This document shows positions 17,907 to 26,844 of a DNA stretch of 64,000 bases, one piece after another. The position numbers were made by a program, and so were the translations under genes. Numbering within the stretch: the first letter of the stretch is position 1; every line of letters starts with the position of its first letter. Source of the stretch: Paraburkholderia youngii (GTDB taxonomy: Bacteria > Pseudomonadota > Gammaproteobacteria > Burkholderiales > Burkholderiaceae); assembly GCF_013366925.1 (NCBI RefSeq), contig NZ_JAALDK010000002.1:124001-188000 (forward strand), read 5' to 3'. The notes beneath the pieces were generated by a model, which was given only the letters and a program-made list of their open reading frames with translations, made no database searches and was not told the DNA's origin.

Positions 17907-18809
17907 ATGAACACCGCTGAAGCACTGGCGCAATTGGGCATTTCCGAATCGATCCTCACGCAAGAACAGATCGACGCCTTCGATAGGGATGGCTATTGCA
18001 TTTTCCCGAATGTTTTTTCCCCGGCAGAGATCGACGAGATGAGGGCCGAAGTTGACCGGCTTCAGAAAATAGAAGGCGCTTACGGCGGTCATGAAGTCCA
18101 CATCGAGCCGGGCGCAATGCGCCTGTCCAACCTGTTCAACAAGTCAGAAGCGTTTGACCGCTGCCTTCGTTGCGGTCCCACCCTTGCGATTGCGCACCGT
18201 CTAATGGGCGAAATTCGTGTGTATTCGCTCAACGCCCGCAACCCTGCAAAAGGTGAAGGTCAACAGCCTCTGCATAGCGACGTTTGGCGCGCCCACGAGA
18301 CCGACTGGCGCATGATCAACACTATGGTCATGCTCGACGACATGACCGAGGATAACGGCCCGACGCGTGTTGTACCGGGTTCGCACAAGCTCGTGCCGAT
18401 CAACGTGCCAGACATTAATCTGGTCAACGCAGAGCGCATGGAAGTCACGCCCGAAGAAAAGGCCATCATGCCTGCCGATCCTGTGGCAACCCACCCGCGC
18501 GAAGTTCACATCACGGGGAAAGCTGGCTCGATCGCTGTAATCAACGGGCGAATCTGGCACGGCGGCACCGCAAACAGGACTGGAATAACGCGCCGCGTAC
18601 TGCATATGGCAATCGGCCGCCGCGATATCCCGCAACAGCTCAACGAGCGCGAACATCTGACGCTCGCGCTCTACAAGCGTGCTGCCCCGGCCGAACGCTT
18701 CCTGCTCGATATCGAGGGTGCAGAGCCGAAGGTAGACGATCCGCTTGCTTTACCGAAAGACGCGCGGCTCTGGAAGGCCGCTCAAGCAGAAACGACTGGC
18801 CGTTACTGA
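17907..18809 (+). CDS. PhyH-type Fe(II)/2-oxoglutarate dioxygenase, module 1
   Basis: Phytanoyl-CoA dioxygenase-like protein of 300 residues; the family hydroxylates small substrates using Fe(II), oxygen and 2-oxoglutarate. Iron ligands are visible as His123-x-Asp125 (LHSDVW) and His218 (RIWHGG), with a candidate 2-oxoglutarate-binding Arg at 229/230. A good ribosome site (GGGAG) precedes the ATG at 17907. It is clearly homologous along its length to the protein at 29239-30111 (shared GGHEVHIEPGA-type, EDNGPTRVVPGSH and RRDIPQQL-type blocks). It lies between the sugar dehydrogenase and the mutarotase, so its substrate is probably a sugar or sugar derivative rather than an acyl-CoA (inference). 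See findings. Confidence 0.85.
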   Translation: MNTAEALAQLGISESILTQEQIDAFDRDGYCIFPNVFSPAEIDEMRAEVDRLQKIEGAYGGHEVHIEPGAMRLSNLFNKSEAFDRCLRCGPTLAIAHRLMGEIRVYSLNARNPAKGEGQQPLHSDVWRAHETDWRMINTMVMLDDMTEDNGPTRVVPGSHKLVPINVPDINLVNAERMEVTPEEKAIMPADPVATHPREVHITGKAGSIAVINGRIWHGGTANRTGITRRVLHMAIGRRDIPQQLNEREHLTLALYKRAAPAERFLLDIEGAEPKVDDPLALPKDARLWKAAQAETTGRY

Positions 18810-18849
18810 CAAAAACGCTCGTGCAACAAGCGCTGTGAGGACAAACAAG

Positions 18850-19179
18850 ATGGAAAGGATGGCTTTCGTACTCGGTATCAAGCCCGAAGCGCTGCCGGAG
18901 TACAAACGGCTTCATCGCGAGACCTGGCCGGAGGTCATTGAGATTATTTCGGCTGCAAATATCCGCAACTATTCGATTTTTCTGAAGGAGCCCGAGAACT
19001 TGTTGTTCGCCTACTGGGAATACCACGGCACGGACTTCGCTGCGGACCAGGCAAAGCTTGCTCAGGAGCCACGCATGCAGGATTGGTGGCAGATCTGCGA
19101 GCCGATGCAGGTCCCGCTCGAAACCCGCCGGCAGGGCGAATGGTGGGCTCGCCTCGAAAATGTGTTTTTCAAGCCATGA
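18850..19179 (+). CDS. L-rhamnose/L-fucose mutarotase family protein, module 1
   Basis: Small protein of 109 residues of the RhaM-like mutarotase family (COG3254/DUF718), which interconverts alpha and beta anomers of 6-deoxy sugars. Family landmarks are an N-terminal VLGIKPEALPEYKRLH, then NIRNYSIFLKEPENLLFAYWEY and a C-terminal WWARLENVF. The ATG at 18850 is chosen by alignment with the paralogue at 25674-26003 (MERMAFVLGIKPE against MQRMGMVIHIKPE); a longer frame starting at 18745 overlaps the dioxygenase gene. It would supply the anomer preferred by the C1 dehydrogenase. Confidence 0.88.
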   Translation: MERMAFVLGIKPEALPEYKRLHRETWPEVIEIISAANIRNYSIFLKEPENLLFAYWEYHGTDFAADQAKLAQEPRMQDWWQICEPMQVPLETRRQGEWWARLENVFFKP

Positions 19180-19337
19180 GCGAGCCCATGGCCTGAGTTG
19201 GTTGCAGTCCTACGAAGTTTTCGATTCTGTGCCAATTTGCGTGCGCACGGCAGAGACCAAGGAATCATTGAAACAACTTGGCAAGGCTGTACGCGTGTGG
19301 TTCGAGTAGATAAAACCGATGCTGTAAGGAGACAATC

Positions 19338-20381
19338 GTGCGTCACACCACCCCTCTGCTGAAGTTCCTCTCCGCGGCCATGCTGATGGCAGCGACGCTA
19401 TCGAGCAGCCTGGCCCATGCCGATGCAAAGAATCCCGTGATTGCTGTCGCGATGAAAACACAGGTACAGCGCCGCTGGGCCTTTGACATCGCCGCTATGA
19501 AGCGAGAGGCCGCGGCGCTTGGCGCCAAGCTAATCGTGCAGTGGGCCAACGACAATCCGGTCCTGCAGGCATCGCAGGTGGAGAACCTGTTGAGCCAGCA
19601 GCCCGACGCCTTGATTCTCGTACCCGTCGACAGCCAGGCGGCCGGACGAATCGTCAATTCTGCACACCAGGCAGGCGTGCCGGTAGTCGGATACGACATC
19701 GGCGTGACGACCGCGAAGCTTGACTACTTCGTGATGCGCAACAATGCGCTTGTCGGAGAACTGCAGGCAAAGGGCGCGTTGGAAAAGTCGCCCCACGGGA
19801 CTTTCGCGTTGATGAAGGGCGATCCCGGCAATGATGTTGCGCAGACCATCAGCAAGCAGTATGACAAGGTGCTGGTGCAGGACAAGGACGTGAAAGTCGT
19901 ATTCGACCAGTTTGTTCGCGGATGGGATCCAAAGCTCGCGCTGTCGAATGCGGAAAATGTGTTGAGCGCACAGAACGACAAGATAGATGGCTTCGTCACC
20001 TCCAACGACGGCATGGCGCTGGGCGTGGCGCAGGCGCTGAAGGCGCGCAACTTGGCCGGCAAGGTCTACTTGTCCGGGCTCGACGCCGACCCGTCCTCGC
20101 TGCAACTGATTGCTCAGGGCGTACAGACGATGTCGGTATGGACCGACCTCAACGACCACGGCACTTCGGCAGTCAAGGCTGCGGTCGCGCTGGCGAGGAA
20201 GGAAAAGCCGGCAATTAGCACGACCGATGTGAACCTTGGCGCTGGCGCCGTACCGACTCATCTCGTGAATGTCTACGCGGTGACGCAAGCCAACCTGTGT
20301 AAGTTCATCACAACGGGCGCGCCTAAGGGATGGGTCACGGCGGACGAGGTGTATGGCGCTGGTAAATCACAATGCAAGTGA
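19338..20381 (+). CDS. Sugar ABC transporter substrate-binding protein, module 1
   Basis: Periplasmic sugar-binding protein of 347 residues of the ribose/xylose-binding type. The GTG start at 19338 follows AAGGAG at good distance, and a clear signal peptide follows (RHTTPLLKFLSAAMLMAA... ending at AHADA). Family phrases include VENLLSQQPDALILVPVDSQ and NAENVLSAQNDKIDGFVTSN. The stop overlaps the next ATG by 10 bases, so it is translationally coupled to the ATPase gene. It should deliver a monosaccharide to the importer encoded by the next two genes; the ligand is not known. Confidence 0.9.
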   Translation: MRHTTPLLKFLSAAMLMAATLSSSLAHADAKNPVIAVAMKTQVQRRWAFDIAAMKREAAALGAKLIVQWANDNPVLQASQVENLLSQQPDALILVPVDSQAAGRIVNSAHQAGVPVVGYDIGVTTAKLDYFVMRNNALVGELQAKGALEKSPHGTFALMKGDPGNDVAQTISKQYDKVLVQDKDVKVVFDQFVRGWDPKLALSNAENVLSAQNDKIDGFVTSNDGMALGVAQALKARNLAGKVYLSGLDADPSSLQLIAQGVQTMSVWTDLNDHGTSAVKAAVALARKEKPAISTTDVNLGAGAVPTHLVNVYAVTQANLCKFITTGAPKGWVTADEVYGAGKSQCK

Positions 20382-21982
20382 GCAAACTTATGTGGCGTGA
20401 TCCTGCAACGCTCGATGTCTCGCAGCCTCACGCAGAGGGCAATGCCGTCGATGCGTCGCGTGCCGACGGCTATGTGCTCGAGCTGCGCGAGGTCGGCAAA
20501 TCGTTCGGCGGCATTCCTGCACTCAGCGATGTGAATTTCAACGTGCGGCCAGGTGAAGTCGTCGCCGTCATCGGTGAAAACGGCGCGGGCAAGTCGACGC
20601 TGATGAAGATCATTTCGGGCGTCTATCCGACCGACAGCTACCAGGGCGAACTGTTGCTCGACGGCCGGCCTGCTCGTTTTCGCACAGTGCGCGACGCGGA
20701 GGCGGCCGGCATCGTGCTGGTGCCGCAAGAACTGTATATCGCGCCGAATCTGAGCATCGCCGAAAACATGTTCATGGGGATGCTGCCATCGCGGCGCGGT
20801 TTTGTCGACGAGGCGAAGCTATTCACCCTCGCGATGGAGCGCTTGGCGTTCTTCGGTGTGCAGGCCAATCCGAACGCTTCCGTTGGAGAACTCAGCCCAT
20901 CGGCTCAGCGGCTCGTCACTATTGCATCGGCGCTGTCGAAAGCGGCCACCCGAGTGCTGATTCTGGACGAACCGACAGCTTCGCTCACACAGGGCGAAGC
21001 TGTGCATCTGTTCGAGCGGATTGCACAGATCAAAGCGCAGAATGTCGGCTGTATCTACATTACCCACCGGCTCGACGAGATCGCCCAGGTCGCCGACCGA
21101 GTGGTCGTGATGCGCAATGGCCGGGTGGTCGAGCATTTTGCGTCTGCTCAGGACAAGATCTCCGATATGGTCCGCGCCATGATCGGCCACGATCCCGAGC
21201 CAAGCACGCCGCGCGTGCTTAATGAACGCGCCGCAGCCGTGCTGACTGTATCGAACCTTTCGGTGCATGAAGGCTTTGGCTCGAAGCGCTGCCGGGTGGA
21301 CAACGTAAGCCTTGAACTGCGCCGCGGTGAAGTGTTGGGTCTGTTCGGGCTAGTCGGCGCCGGTCGCACTGAGCTCGCCAAAGCAATCTTCGGCGCATGG
21401 CAAGGAACGTGCGAAGGCGAAATTCGTATCGACGGTGAACGGGTACATCCGCGTTCGCCCGCTGAAGCGATTTCTCTAGGTATCGGCATGTTGACGGAAG
21501 ACCGAAAGCAGACCGGCCTGATTGAGGGGCATAGCGTGCTGCACAACATCAGCGCGGCGAGTATTCGATCTGTCTCCAGTGGCCCGTTCATTCGCGAACG
21601 CGACGAGGTTGATCGCAATCGCGAACTGATTCGCAAGCTCGACCTGCGGCCGCCGCGGCTGGACGCCAAAGTCGAATGGTTCAGCGGCGGCAATCAGCAG
21701 AAGGTGCTGCTCGCGCGGTGGATTGCGATCCGACCGCGCATCCTGATCGTTGACGAACCGACCTACGGGGTCGACATCGGAGCGCGTCAGGAGATCTACC
21801 GTTTGCTACACGAGCTCGCTGCCGAAGGGACCGCGGTACTTATGATTTCGAGCGACATGACCGAGATTCTCGATGAAAGCGACCGTGTACTGGTCATGTA
21901 CAAAGGCCGCGTTACGCAATCGTTTGACAGAAAGGCTAGCCGTCACGAGTTGATGGCAGCCGCGACAGGGGAGATCCATTAA
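20372..21982 (+). CDS. Sugar ABC transporter ATPase (XylG/RbsA type), module 1
   Basis: Cytoplasmic double-cassette ATPase of 536 residues for a monosaccharide importer. The first cassette has an intact Walker A (GENGAGKST, about 68-76) and Walker B ILDEPTASLT, but its signature is degenerate (LSPSAQR). The second has the usual degenerate Walker A of this family (GLVGAGRTE), a clear signature SGGNQQKVLLARW and Walker B ILIVDEPTYGVD. It overlaps the binding-protein gene by 10 bases and its stop touches the permease ATG at 21983. About 40 residues precede the first cassette, so the true start could be a little later (for example 20390). Confidence 0.92.
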   Translation: MQVSKLMWRDPATLDVSQPHAEGNAVDASRADGYVLELREVGKSFGGIPALSDVNFNVRPGEVVAVIGENGAGKSTLMKIISGVYPTDSYQGELLLDGRPARFRTVRDAEAAGIVLVPQELYIAPNLSIAENMFMGMLPSRRGFVDEAKLFTLAMERLAFFGVQANPNASVGELSPSAQRLVTIASALSKAATRVLILDEPTASLTQGEAVHLFERIAQIKAQNVGCIYITHRLDEIAQVADRVVVMRNGRVVEHFASAQDKISDMVRAMIGHDPEPSTPRVLNERAAAVLTVSNLSVHEGFGSKRCRVDNVSLELRRGEVLGLFGLVGAGRTELAKAIFGAWQGTCEGEIRIDGERVHPRSPAEAISLGIGMLTEDRKQTGLIEGHSVLHNISAASIRSVSSGPFIRERDEVDRNRELIRKLDLRPPRLDAKVEWFSGGNQQKVLLARWIAIRPRILIVDEPTYGVDIGARQEIYRLLHELAAEGTAVLMISSDMTEILDESDRVLVMYKGRVTQSFDRKASRHELMAAATGEIH

Positions 21983-23185
21983 ATGAAGAACCAGACTTTG
22001 CCGGGCACTGTGCGGCCGCCGGCAGCCGCTGTGTCAGCGGGCAGCGCTGGGCGCCGCGCGCGTCAGCTTATCAACCCTCGAACGCTGACGATGGTCGTAG
22101 TGTTCGTTCTCCTCGCGGTTGTTTTCAACGTCGCCTCGGGCGATATCTTTCTCACGCCACGCAATCTGTCGCTGCTTCTGCGACAGGCCTCAATCGTGGC
22201 GCTGGTGGCGGCTGGCGTATCGATCCTGATGATCATGGGTGAGATCGACCTGTCGATTGGCAGTTCGGTCTACCTGTGCGGGGTGGTCGCGGCAAGCTTG
22301 CAGATCACGCACGGCCTCGGCGTCGTGCCGACCATTATGTTAACCATCGGCGTGGGCATATTGATGGGCCTATGGCAGGGGCTTTGGGTGGTTACGGTAG
22401 GGGTGCCATCGTTTATCGTCACCTTGGCGGGGCTGCTCGCGTTCCGCGGCATCGGCTACTATGCGACCGATGCGGCCACCCTTGCTCCGGTGTCGATGGC
22501 GTTCTCGGCCCTCAGCGAGGGCTTCGTCCCCGTGATCGCCTCGATAGTGGCGCTTGTGATCGCCTATCTCGCGGCGGCGGCTTACATCCTGCGGAGGCAC
22601 CGTGTCAGCCGGTCACACGAGGGCGAGACTAATACGCTGCGGCTCGCGAGCAAACTTGGGGCTCTGACCGTGACCGTTGGCCTCCTGATCTGGGTGTGTG
22701 CCGGCTTCCGTGGGATTCCGACCGCACTTATCTGGGTCGCCGTAATCGGTATCGTCCTCTGGGTGGTGATGACGCGTACCGTATTCGGCCGCAATGCATA
22801 CTTGACTGGTTCAAATCGTGAAGCTGCGGTTCTGGCGGGGATTCCACTGGCGCGCCAGCTCTATGTCGGCTTCATGCTAATGGGTGGCCTGTATGGAATC
22901 GCCGGCGTTCTGATGACCGCCCGTATCGGCGCCTCGACACCGACCACTGGCATGTATATGGAACTCGACGCGATCGCGGGCGCCGTAATCGGCGGCACCG
23001 CGCTCAAGGGTGGTATTGGCACCATCCCCGGCGCGATTGTCGGCGCCATCCTCCTGGCGACCATCGACAATGGCATGAGCATCCTAAACATTTCGTCATT
23101 CATTCAGTTAGTCATCAAGGGTTTGGTGCTGCTTTTTGCTTTGGCTTTTGACTCCTTTATGAGCAAGCGCAACGGACGCGGCTAA
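21983..23185 (+). CDS. Sugar ABC transporter permease (XylH type), module 1
   Basis: Inner-membrane permease of 400 residues from the ribose/xylose branch (BPD_transp_2). Many hydrophobic segments are visible, starting at LTMVVVFVLLAVVFNVA. Family phrases are SILMIMGEIDLSIGSSVYL near residue 80, FGRNAYLTGSNREAAVLAGI, and DAIAGAVIGGTALKGGIGTI near the end. A charged cytoplasmic loop around residues 207-225 makes it longer than RbsC and similar to XylH. The start directly follows the ATPase stop, and the dehydratase gene begins 1 base after its stop. Confidence 0.92.
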   Translation: MKNQTLPGTVRPPAAAVSAGSAGRRARQLINPRTLTMVVVFVLLAVVFNVASGDIFLTPRNLSLLLRQASIVALVAAGVSILMIMGEIDLSIGSSVYLCGVVAASLQITHGLGVVPTIMLTIGVGILMGLWQGLWVVTVGVPSFIVTLAGLLAFRGIGYYATDAATLAPVSMAFSALSEGFVPVIASIVALVIAYLAAAAYILRRHRVSRSHEGETNTLRLASKLGALTVTVGLLIWVCAGFRGIPTALIWVAVIGIVLWVVMTRTVFGRNAYLTGSNREAAVLAGIPLARQLYVGFMLMGGLYGIAGVLMTARIGASTPTTGMYMELDAIAGAVIGGTALKGGIGTIPGAIVGAILLATIDNGMSILNISSFIQLVIKGLVLLFALAFDSFMSKRNGRG

Positions 23186-23186
23186 T

Positions 23187-24755
23187 ATGAACACGACGAC
23201 ATTCGATACGCTCGAACGCGCGGGTGCGCATACGTCACCGCGCGTCATCCGGCTCAACGCGCTCGACGATGTAGTGATTGCCATCGACCAACTGGTATCC
23301 GGTACGGCAATTACGAGTGAAGGTGTGACCGCATCGGGTCTGATCCCGCCCGGGCACAAGATGGCGACCCGCCCGATCGAGACCGGCCAGCCTGTGCGAC
23401 GCTACGGACAGATCATCGGATTCGCAAGCCAGCCGATCAAGCCCGGCCAGCATGTTCACAGTCACAACCTGACGATGGGCGACTTCACGCGCGACTATGC
23501 CTATGCTCACGATGCACGGCCCACGGTCCGCGCGACCGAGCCCGCGTACTTTCAGGGCATTGTGCGCGACGATGGCCGGGTCGCCACCCGCAACTACATC
23601 GGTGTATTAACCTCCGTAAACTGTTCGGCCACGGTCGCCCGCGCGATCGCAGATCACTTCCGGCGGGACGTTCATCCTGAAGCGCTCGCTGATTTCCCGC
23701 ATGTTGATGGCGTTGTCGCACTCACCCACAGTTCGGGCTGTGCCGTCGATTCAGAAGGGGAGGGCCTCAAGATCCTGCAACGTACGCTGGGCGGTTACGC
23801 GTGTCATCCGAACTTTGCTGGTGTACTTGTGATCGGGCTTGGCTGCGAGACCAACCAGATTTCGACGCTACTGAAGAGTCAGGGCCTAAAGGACAATGGC
23901 CGGCTGCGCAGTTTCACGATTCAGGACACAGGTGGCACGACGCAAACCATCGCGCGCGGCATCGAGCTAATTCGCGAAATGTTGCCAGGGGCGAATGCTG
24001 TGCACCGCGAAAGCGTGCCGGCGAGTCATCTGCTGGTCGGTCTGCAATGCGGCGGCTCGGATGGGTATTCCGGCATCTCGGCCAATCCGGTGCTGGGTGC
24101 TGCTGTCGACATGTTGGTGGCGCATGGGGGCACCGCAATTCTGTCGGAGACGCCTGAAATTTACGGCGCCGAGCACCTGTTGACTCGACGTGCGGAAACC
24201 GTTGAGATCGGGCAAAAGCTCGTCGAGCGCATTCGCTGGTGGGAGGCGCATTGCGCTCGCAGCGGCGCTGCGATGAACAACAACCCGTCGGCCGGCAACA
24301 AGGCGGGTGGCCTCACGACGGTGCTCGAGAAGTCGCTGGGCGGCATCGCGAAAGCTGGATCGACGAACCTCGTCGACGTGTACGAATACGCGCAGCCCGT
24401 AGACGCTCACGGACTGGTATTCATGGACACGCCGGGCTACGACCCAGTCTCCGCGACGGGCCAGGTGGCCGGCGGCGCCAACCTGATCTGCTTCACGACC
24501 GGACGGGGTTCGGCCTATGGTTGCGCACCGTCGCCTTCGATCAAGCTTGCGACCAATACGGCGCTTTGGGAACGTCAGTCCGACGATATGGACTTTAATT
24601 GTGGCGAGGTGCTGAGCGGAGCATCGATTACCGAACTCGGTGCGCAGGTGTTCCAAATGATGCTGGAAACCGCGTCCGGCAAGGCGTCGCGCAGCGAAAT
24701 ACACGGCTATGGGCAGCAGGAGTTCGTGCCTTGGCAGATCAGCGTGATCACATAA
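23187..24755 (+). CDS. UxaA-family altronate-type dehydratase
   Basis: Sugar-acid dehydratase of 522 residues. Altronate and galactarate dehydratases of this family remove water from an aldonate or aldarate to give a 2-keto-3-deoxy acid, using a metal centre. An N-terminal SAF domain (about 25-105, with GVTASGLIPPGHKMA and GQHVHSHNL) precedes the UxaA core (GYVRNDGR-type phrase YFQGIVRDDGRVATRNYIG, then CGGSDGYSGISANPVLG). Cysteines in SSGCAVDSE and NCSATV could be metal ligands. By position it would dehydrate the sugar acid formed by the dehydrogenase and lactonase; which acid is inferred, not shown. Confidence 0.85.
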   Translation: MNTTTFDTLERAGAHTSPRVIRLNALDDVVIAIDQLVSGTAITSEGVTASGLIPPGHKMATRPIETGQPVRRYGQIIGFASQPIKPGQHVHSHNLTMGDFTRDYAYAHDARPTVRATEPAYFQGIVRDDGRVATRNYIGVLTSVNCSATVARAIADHFRRDVHPEALADFPHVDGVVALTHSSGCAVDSEGEGLKILQRTLGGYACHPNFAGVLVIGLGCETNQISTLLKSQGLKDNGRLRSFTIQDTGGTTQTIARGIELIREMLPGANAVHRESVPASHLLVGLQCGGSDGYSGISANPVLGAAVDMLVAHGGTAILSETPEIYGAEHLLTRRAETVEIGQKLVERIRWWEAHCARSGAAMNNNPSAGNKAGGLTTVLEKSLGGIAKAGSTNLVDVYEYAQPVDAHGLVFMDTPGYDPVSATGQVAGGANLICFTTGRGSAYGCAPSPSIKLATNTALWERQSDDMDFNCGEVLSGASITELGAQVFQMMLETASGKASRSEIHGYGQQEFVPWQISVIT

Positions 24756-24848
24756 CGTGCTCATGCTGACTAGCCGCTCCGAAATCTTCTCTGGGCGGCT
24801 CCTTCGCCGAATTCAATTTCAAGGCAACTTTTCAAACCGGGAAATTTC

Positions 24849-25377
24849 GTGCCATCGTTTCCGGTTGTCGATTCCATCTACATATTTGGGATCCCGCTGT
24901 CCTGCCATACTCTTGGCACAAAGCCGTGCCATCGCTTAATCGCGCCTATCTTCCGACCGACCTGGATGCTGCAAGCGATGCGGGAACCGTGGGAGCGATG
25001 ATCTTTGTGGAATGCGACGTTGATTCCCCTTACTCGCTTGACGAAATCGCCTGGGTCAACGAGCAGGCCCGACTGGATCCGCGCATTGCTGCCTTTGTCG
25101 CACACGCCCCGGTTGAGCAAGGGGCTGGCGTACTAGCGCACCTGGAGGAACTGTCAGAATTTGGACGTGTGCGCGGCGTGCGTCGTCTGATTCAGTCGGA
25201 AAGCGACCGCAACTTCTGTGCGCGCCGGCAGTTTATCGCCGGGGTGCGTGAACTTGTGCGCTTTGGGTGGACTTTCGACATTTGTATCAGACACTTTCAA
25301 ATGGAGAGTGCGATCCGGTTGGTCGACGCATGTCCACGCGTCCAATTTGCTCTAGACCATATAGGCAAACCCAATAG
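24849..25377 (+). pseudogene. Broken amidohydrolase (lactonase-type), module 1
   Basis: Remnant of a COG3618 amidohydrolase, the family of L-fuconolactonase and L-rhamnonolactonase. From the GTG at 24849 the frame reads VPSFPVVDS, then is lost at about 24873. The next frame continues with the expected metal-binding HLHIWDP and on through YSWHKAVPSLNRAYLPTDLD, so a single base is missing. The body continues intact (GAMIFVECDVD, FALDHIGKPN) and then stops where transposase sequence begins at about 25377. The C-terminal third, with the metal-binding GSDWP motif, is gone. The intact paralogue at 31432-32298 may replace it. Confidence 0.78.
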
Positions 25378-25655
25378 ATCTTGCGCGGTGCCGGCCTCGA
25401 GCGCAGCACACGCTTGAAGAAACGTTTGGCCGCGGCTTTGTCGCGCCGCTTTTGTAGCAAGAGTCGAGTTCTGCGCCATGCTCGTCGACCGCACGCGACA
25501 GCAGGTGCGGTTCGCCACGCAGCGCGATGAACATCTCGTCGAGGTGCCATGTGCTACCCGGCTTGCGTCGCGCAGCCTTGACCGGGTGTCGCGCAAGCTC
25601 AACTGAAAGCGGGAAATACCAGCGCACAGCGCAACTGTGTCGCGCATGAGTGACT
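25378..25655 (-). pseudogene. IS6-type transposase internal fragment
   Basis: Leftward scrap of an IS6-type transposase, close in sequence to the copy at 56878-57615: AARRKPGSTWHLDEMF, RAVDEHGAELD and a frameshifted continuation are recognisable. About 40 residues between AVRWYF and KAARRKPG are deleted, and both ends and inverted repeats are absent. It sits exactly at the truncation point of the amidohydrolase remnant, so its arrival or a later deletion removed the end of that gene. Confidence 0.8.
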
Positions 25656-25673
25656 CCGCAGGCCCGGAGCGAC

Positions 25674-26003
25674 CTAGTCAATGTGAAACACGTTATCCAT
25701 CATTGCCCAATGCTCGCCCTGTTTTCGCGACTCAAGAGGCACTTGACATGGGTCGGTCAATTTCCACCACCTTTGTGTTTCTGGATCGGCCGCAATCGCG
25801 GCCATATCCGCCTCGAAGTCTGTCCCGACGTATTCCCAGTATCCGAAAAGAAGATTTTCTGGTTCCTTGAGAAATATCGAGTAATTGGTGACATTGGAAC
25901 GCTGGAGCCGCTCGACAATCGCAGGCCACGGAGCCGCGTGCAGCGCCTTGTATTCGTCGATCTTCTCGGGCTTGATGTGGATGACCATTCCCATTCGTTG
26001 CAT
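25674..26003 (-). CDS. L-rhamnose/L-fucose mutarotase family protein, module 2
   Basis: Paralogue of the protein at 18850-19179, 109 residues, sharing TNYSIFLKEPENLLFGYWEY and the WWKLTDPCQVPLESRKQGEHW stretch in slightly different form. The ATG at 26003 has GGAG at good distance; an upstream ATG at 26030 would add nine residues outside the family alignment. It ends the leftward operon of module 2 (binding protein, permease, ATPase, mutarotase), about 70 bases after the ATPase gene. Role: interconversion of anomers of the imported 6-deoxy sugar. Confidence 0.88.
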   Translation of the reverse strand: MQRMGMVIHIKPEKIDEYKALHAAPWPAIVERLQRSNVTNYSIFLKEPENLLFGYWEYVGTDFEADMAAIAADPETQRWWKLTDPCQVPLESRKQGEHWAMMDNVFHID

Positions 26004-26069
26004 TGAGTGTTCTCCGTGTTTCGCTTGCATACGCGAGAGGTATCTGTCCGGTTGGAATATGGGTCGTGC

Positions 26070-26840
26070 TTAGGCTGCGGCCTTCGTAGCGGCGTATTCG
26101 TCGCCAACCATCATCTTGACTACCGATTCGCCGTCGGTTTCGCTTACCCGCTTTTCTCCCACGGCCTCGCCACGTCGAAGAACGAAGATGCGATCCGACA
26201 CACTGAAAATGTCGAGCAGATTGTGCGAGATCAGAATGACCGAGACGCCTTTTTTCTTCAGCCCAAGAATCAATTCCATCACCTTTCGCTGCTCTGGCAC
26301 ACCCAAAGCAGCCGTGGGCTCGTCCATGATCAGCACCCGCGCATTCCAGTAAATTGCGCGTCCAATTGCGATAGCCTGACGCTGGCCGCCAGAGAGCATC
26401 TTGACCGGACCGTGGATCTTCTTCTCCGGAATGACGATGTCGAGCTGATCCAGCACCTCGCGCGCGACGCCAGCCATGCGCGGGCGGTCGATGGTGCTGA
26501 CGCCGAAGCGACGGGTCACCGGCTCACGTCCTAGAAAGATGTTGCTGCCCACATCGAGGTTGTCAGCAAGCGCAAGATCCTGATAGATCGTTTCAATGCC
26601 TCTCGCGCGAGCGTCGTGAGGGTCGCGCATGTCGAGAGGTTGACCGTCGAAAAGCACCTCGCCTTCACTCGGTTGATAAACGCCCGATATGATCTTGATT
26701 AACGTCGACTTACCTGCACCGTTGTCACCGCACAATGCGACGACCTCGCCGGGGTAGACCTTCATCGACACTTTCTTGAGCGCCTCGACGCCTCCGAAGC
26801 GGATTGATACGTTGCGCACTTCAAGTAGCGGTTGGTTCAT
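26070..26840 (-). CDS. Sugar ABC transporter ATPase (FrcA type), module 2
   Basis: Single-cassette ATPase of 256 residues. Walker A is GDNGAGKST (about 37-45), the signature is LSGGQRQAIAIGRAI and Walker B is VLIMDEPTAALG, all intact. Its one-domain form is like the fructose-type FrcA ATPases and unlike the double-cassette protein of module 1, so the two importers are of different subtype. It starts 4 bases after the permease stop in the leftward operon. Confidence 0.92.
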   Translation of the reverse strand: MNQPLLEVRNVSIRFGGVEALKKVSMKVYPGEVVALCGDNGAGKSTLIKIISGVYQPSEGEVLFDGQPLDMRDPHDARARGIETIYQDLALADNLDVGSNIFLGREPVTRRFGVSTIDRPRMAGVAREVLDQLDIVIPEKKIHGPVKMLSGGQRQAIAIGRAIYWNARVLIMDEPTAALGVPEQRKVMELILGLKKKGVSVILISHNLLDIFSVSDRIFVLRRGEAVGEKRVSETDGESVVKMMVGDEYAATKAAA

Positions 26841-26844
26841 GATT

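Noticed and set aside
16735..25377. Naming module 1 firmly as the L-fucose pathway
   Set aside because: The dehydrogenase, mutarotase and lactonase families fit, but the aldolase or ketoacid steps are missing and the dioxygenase is unexplained, so the sugar is left open.
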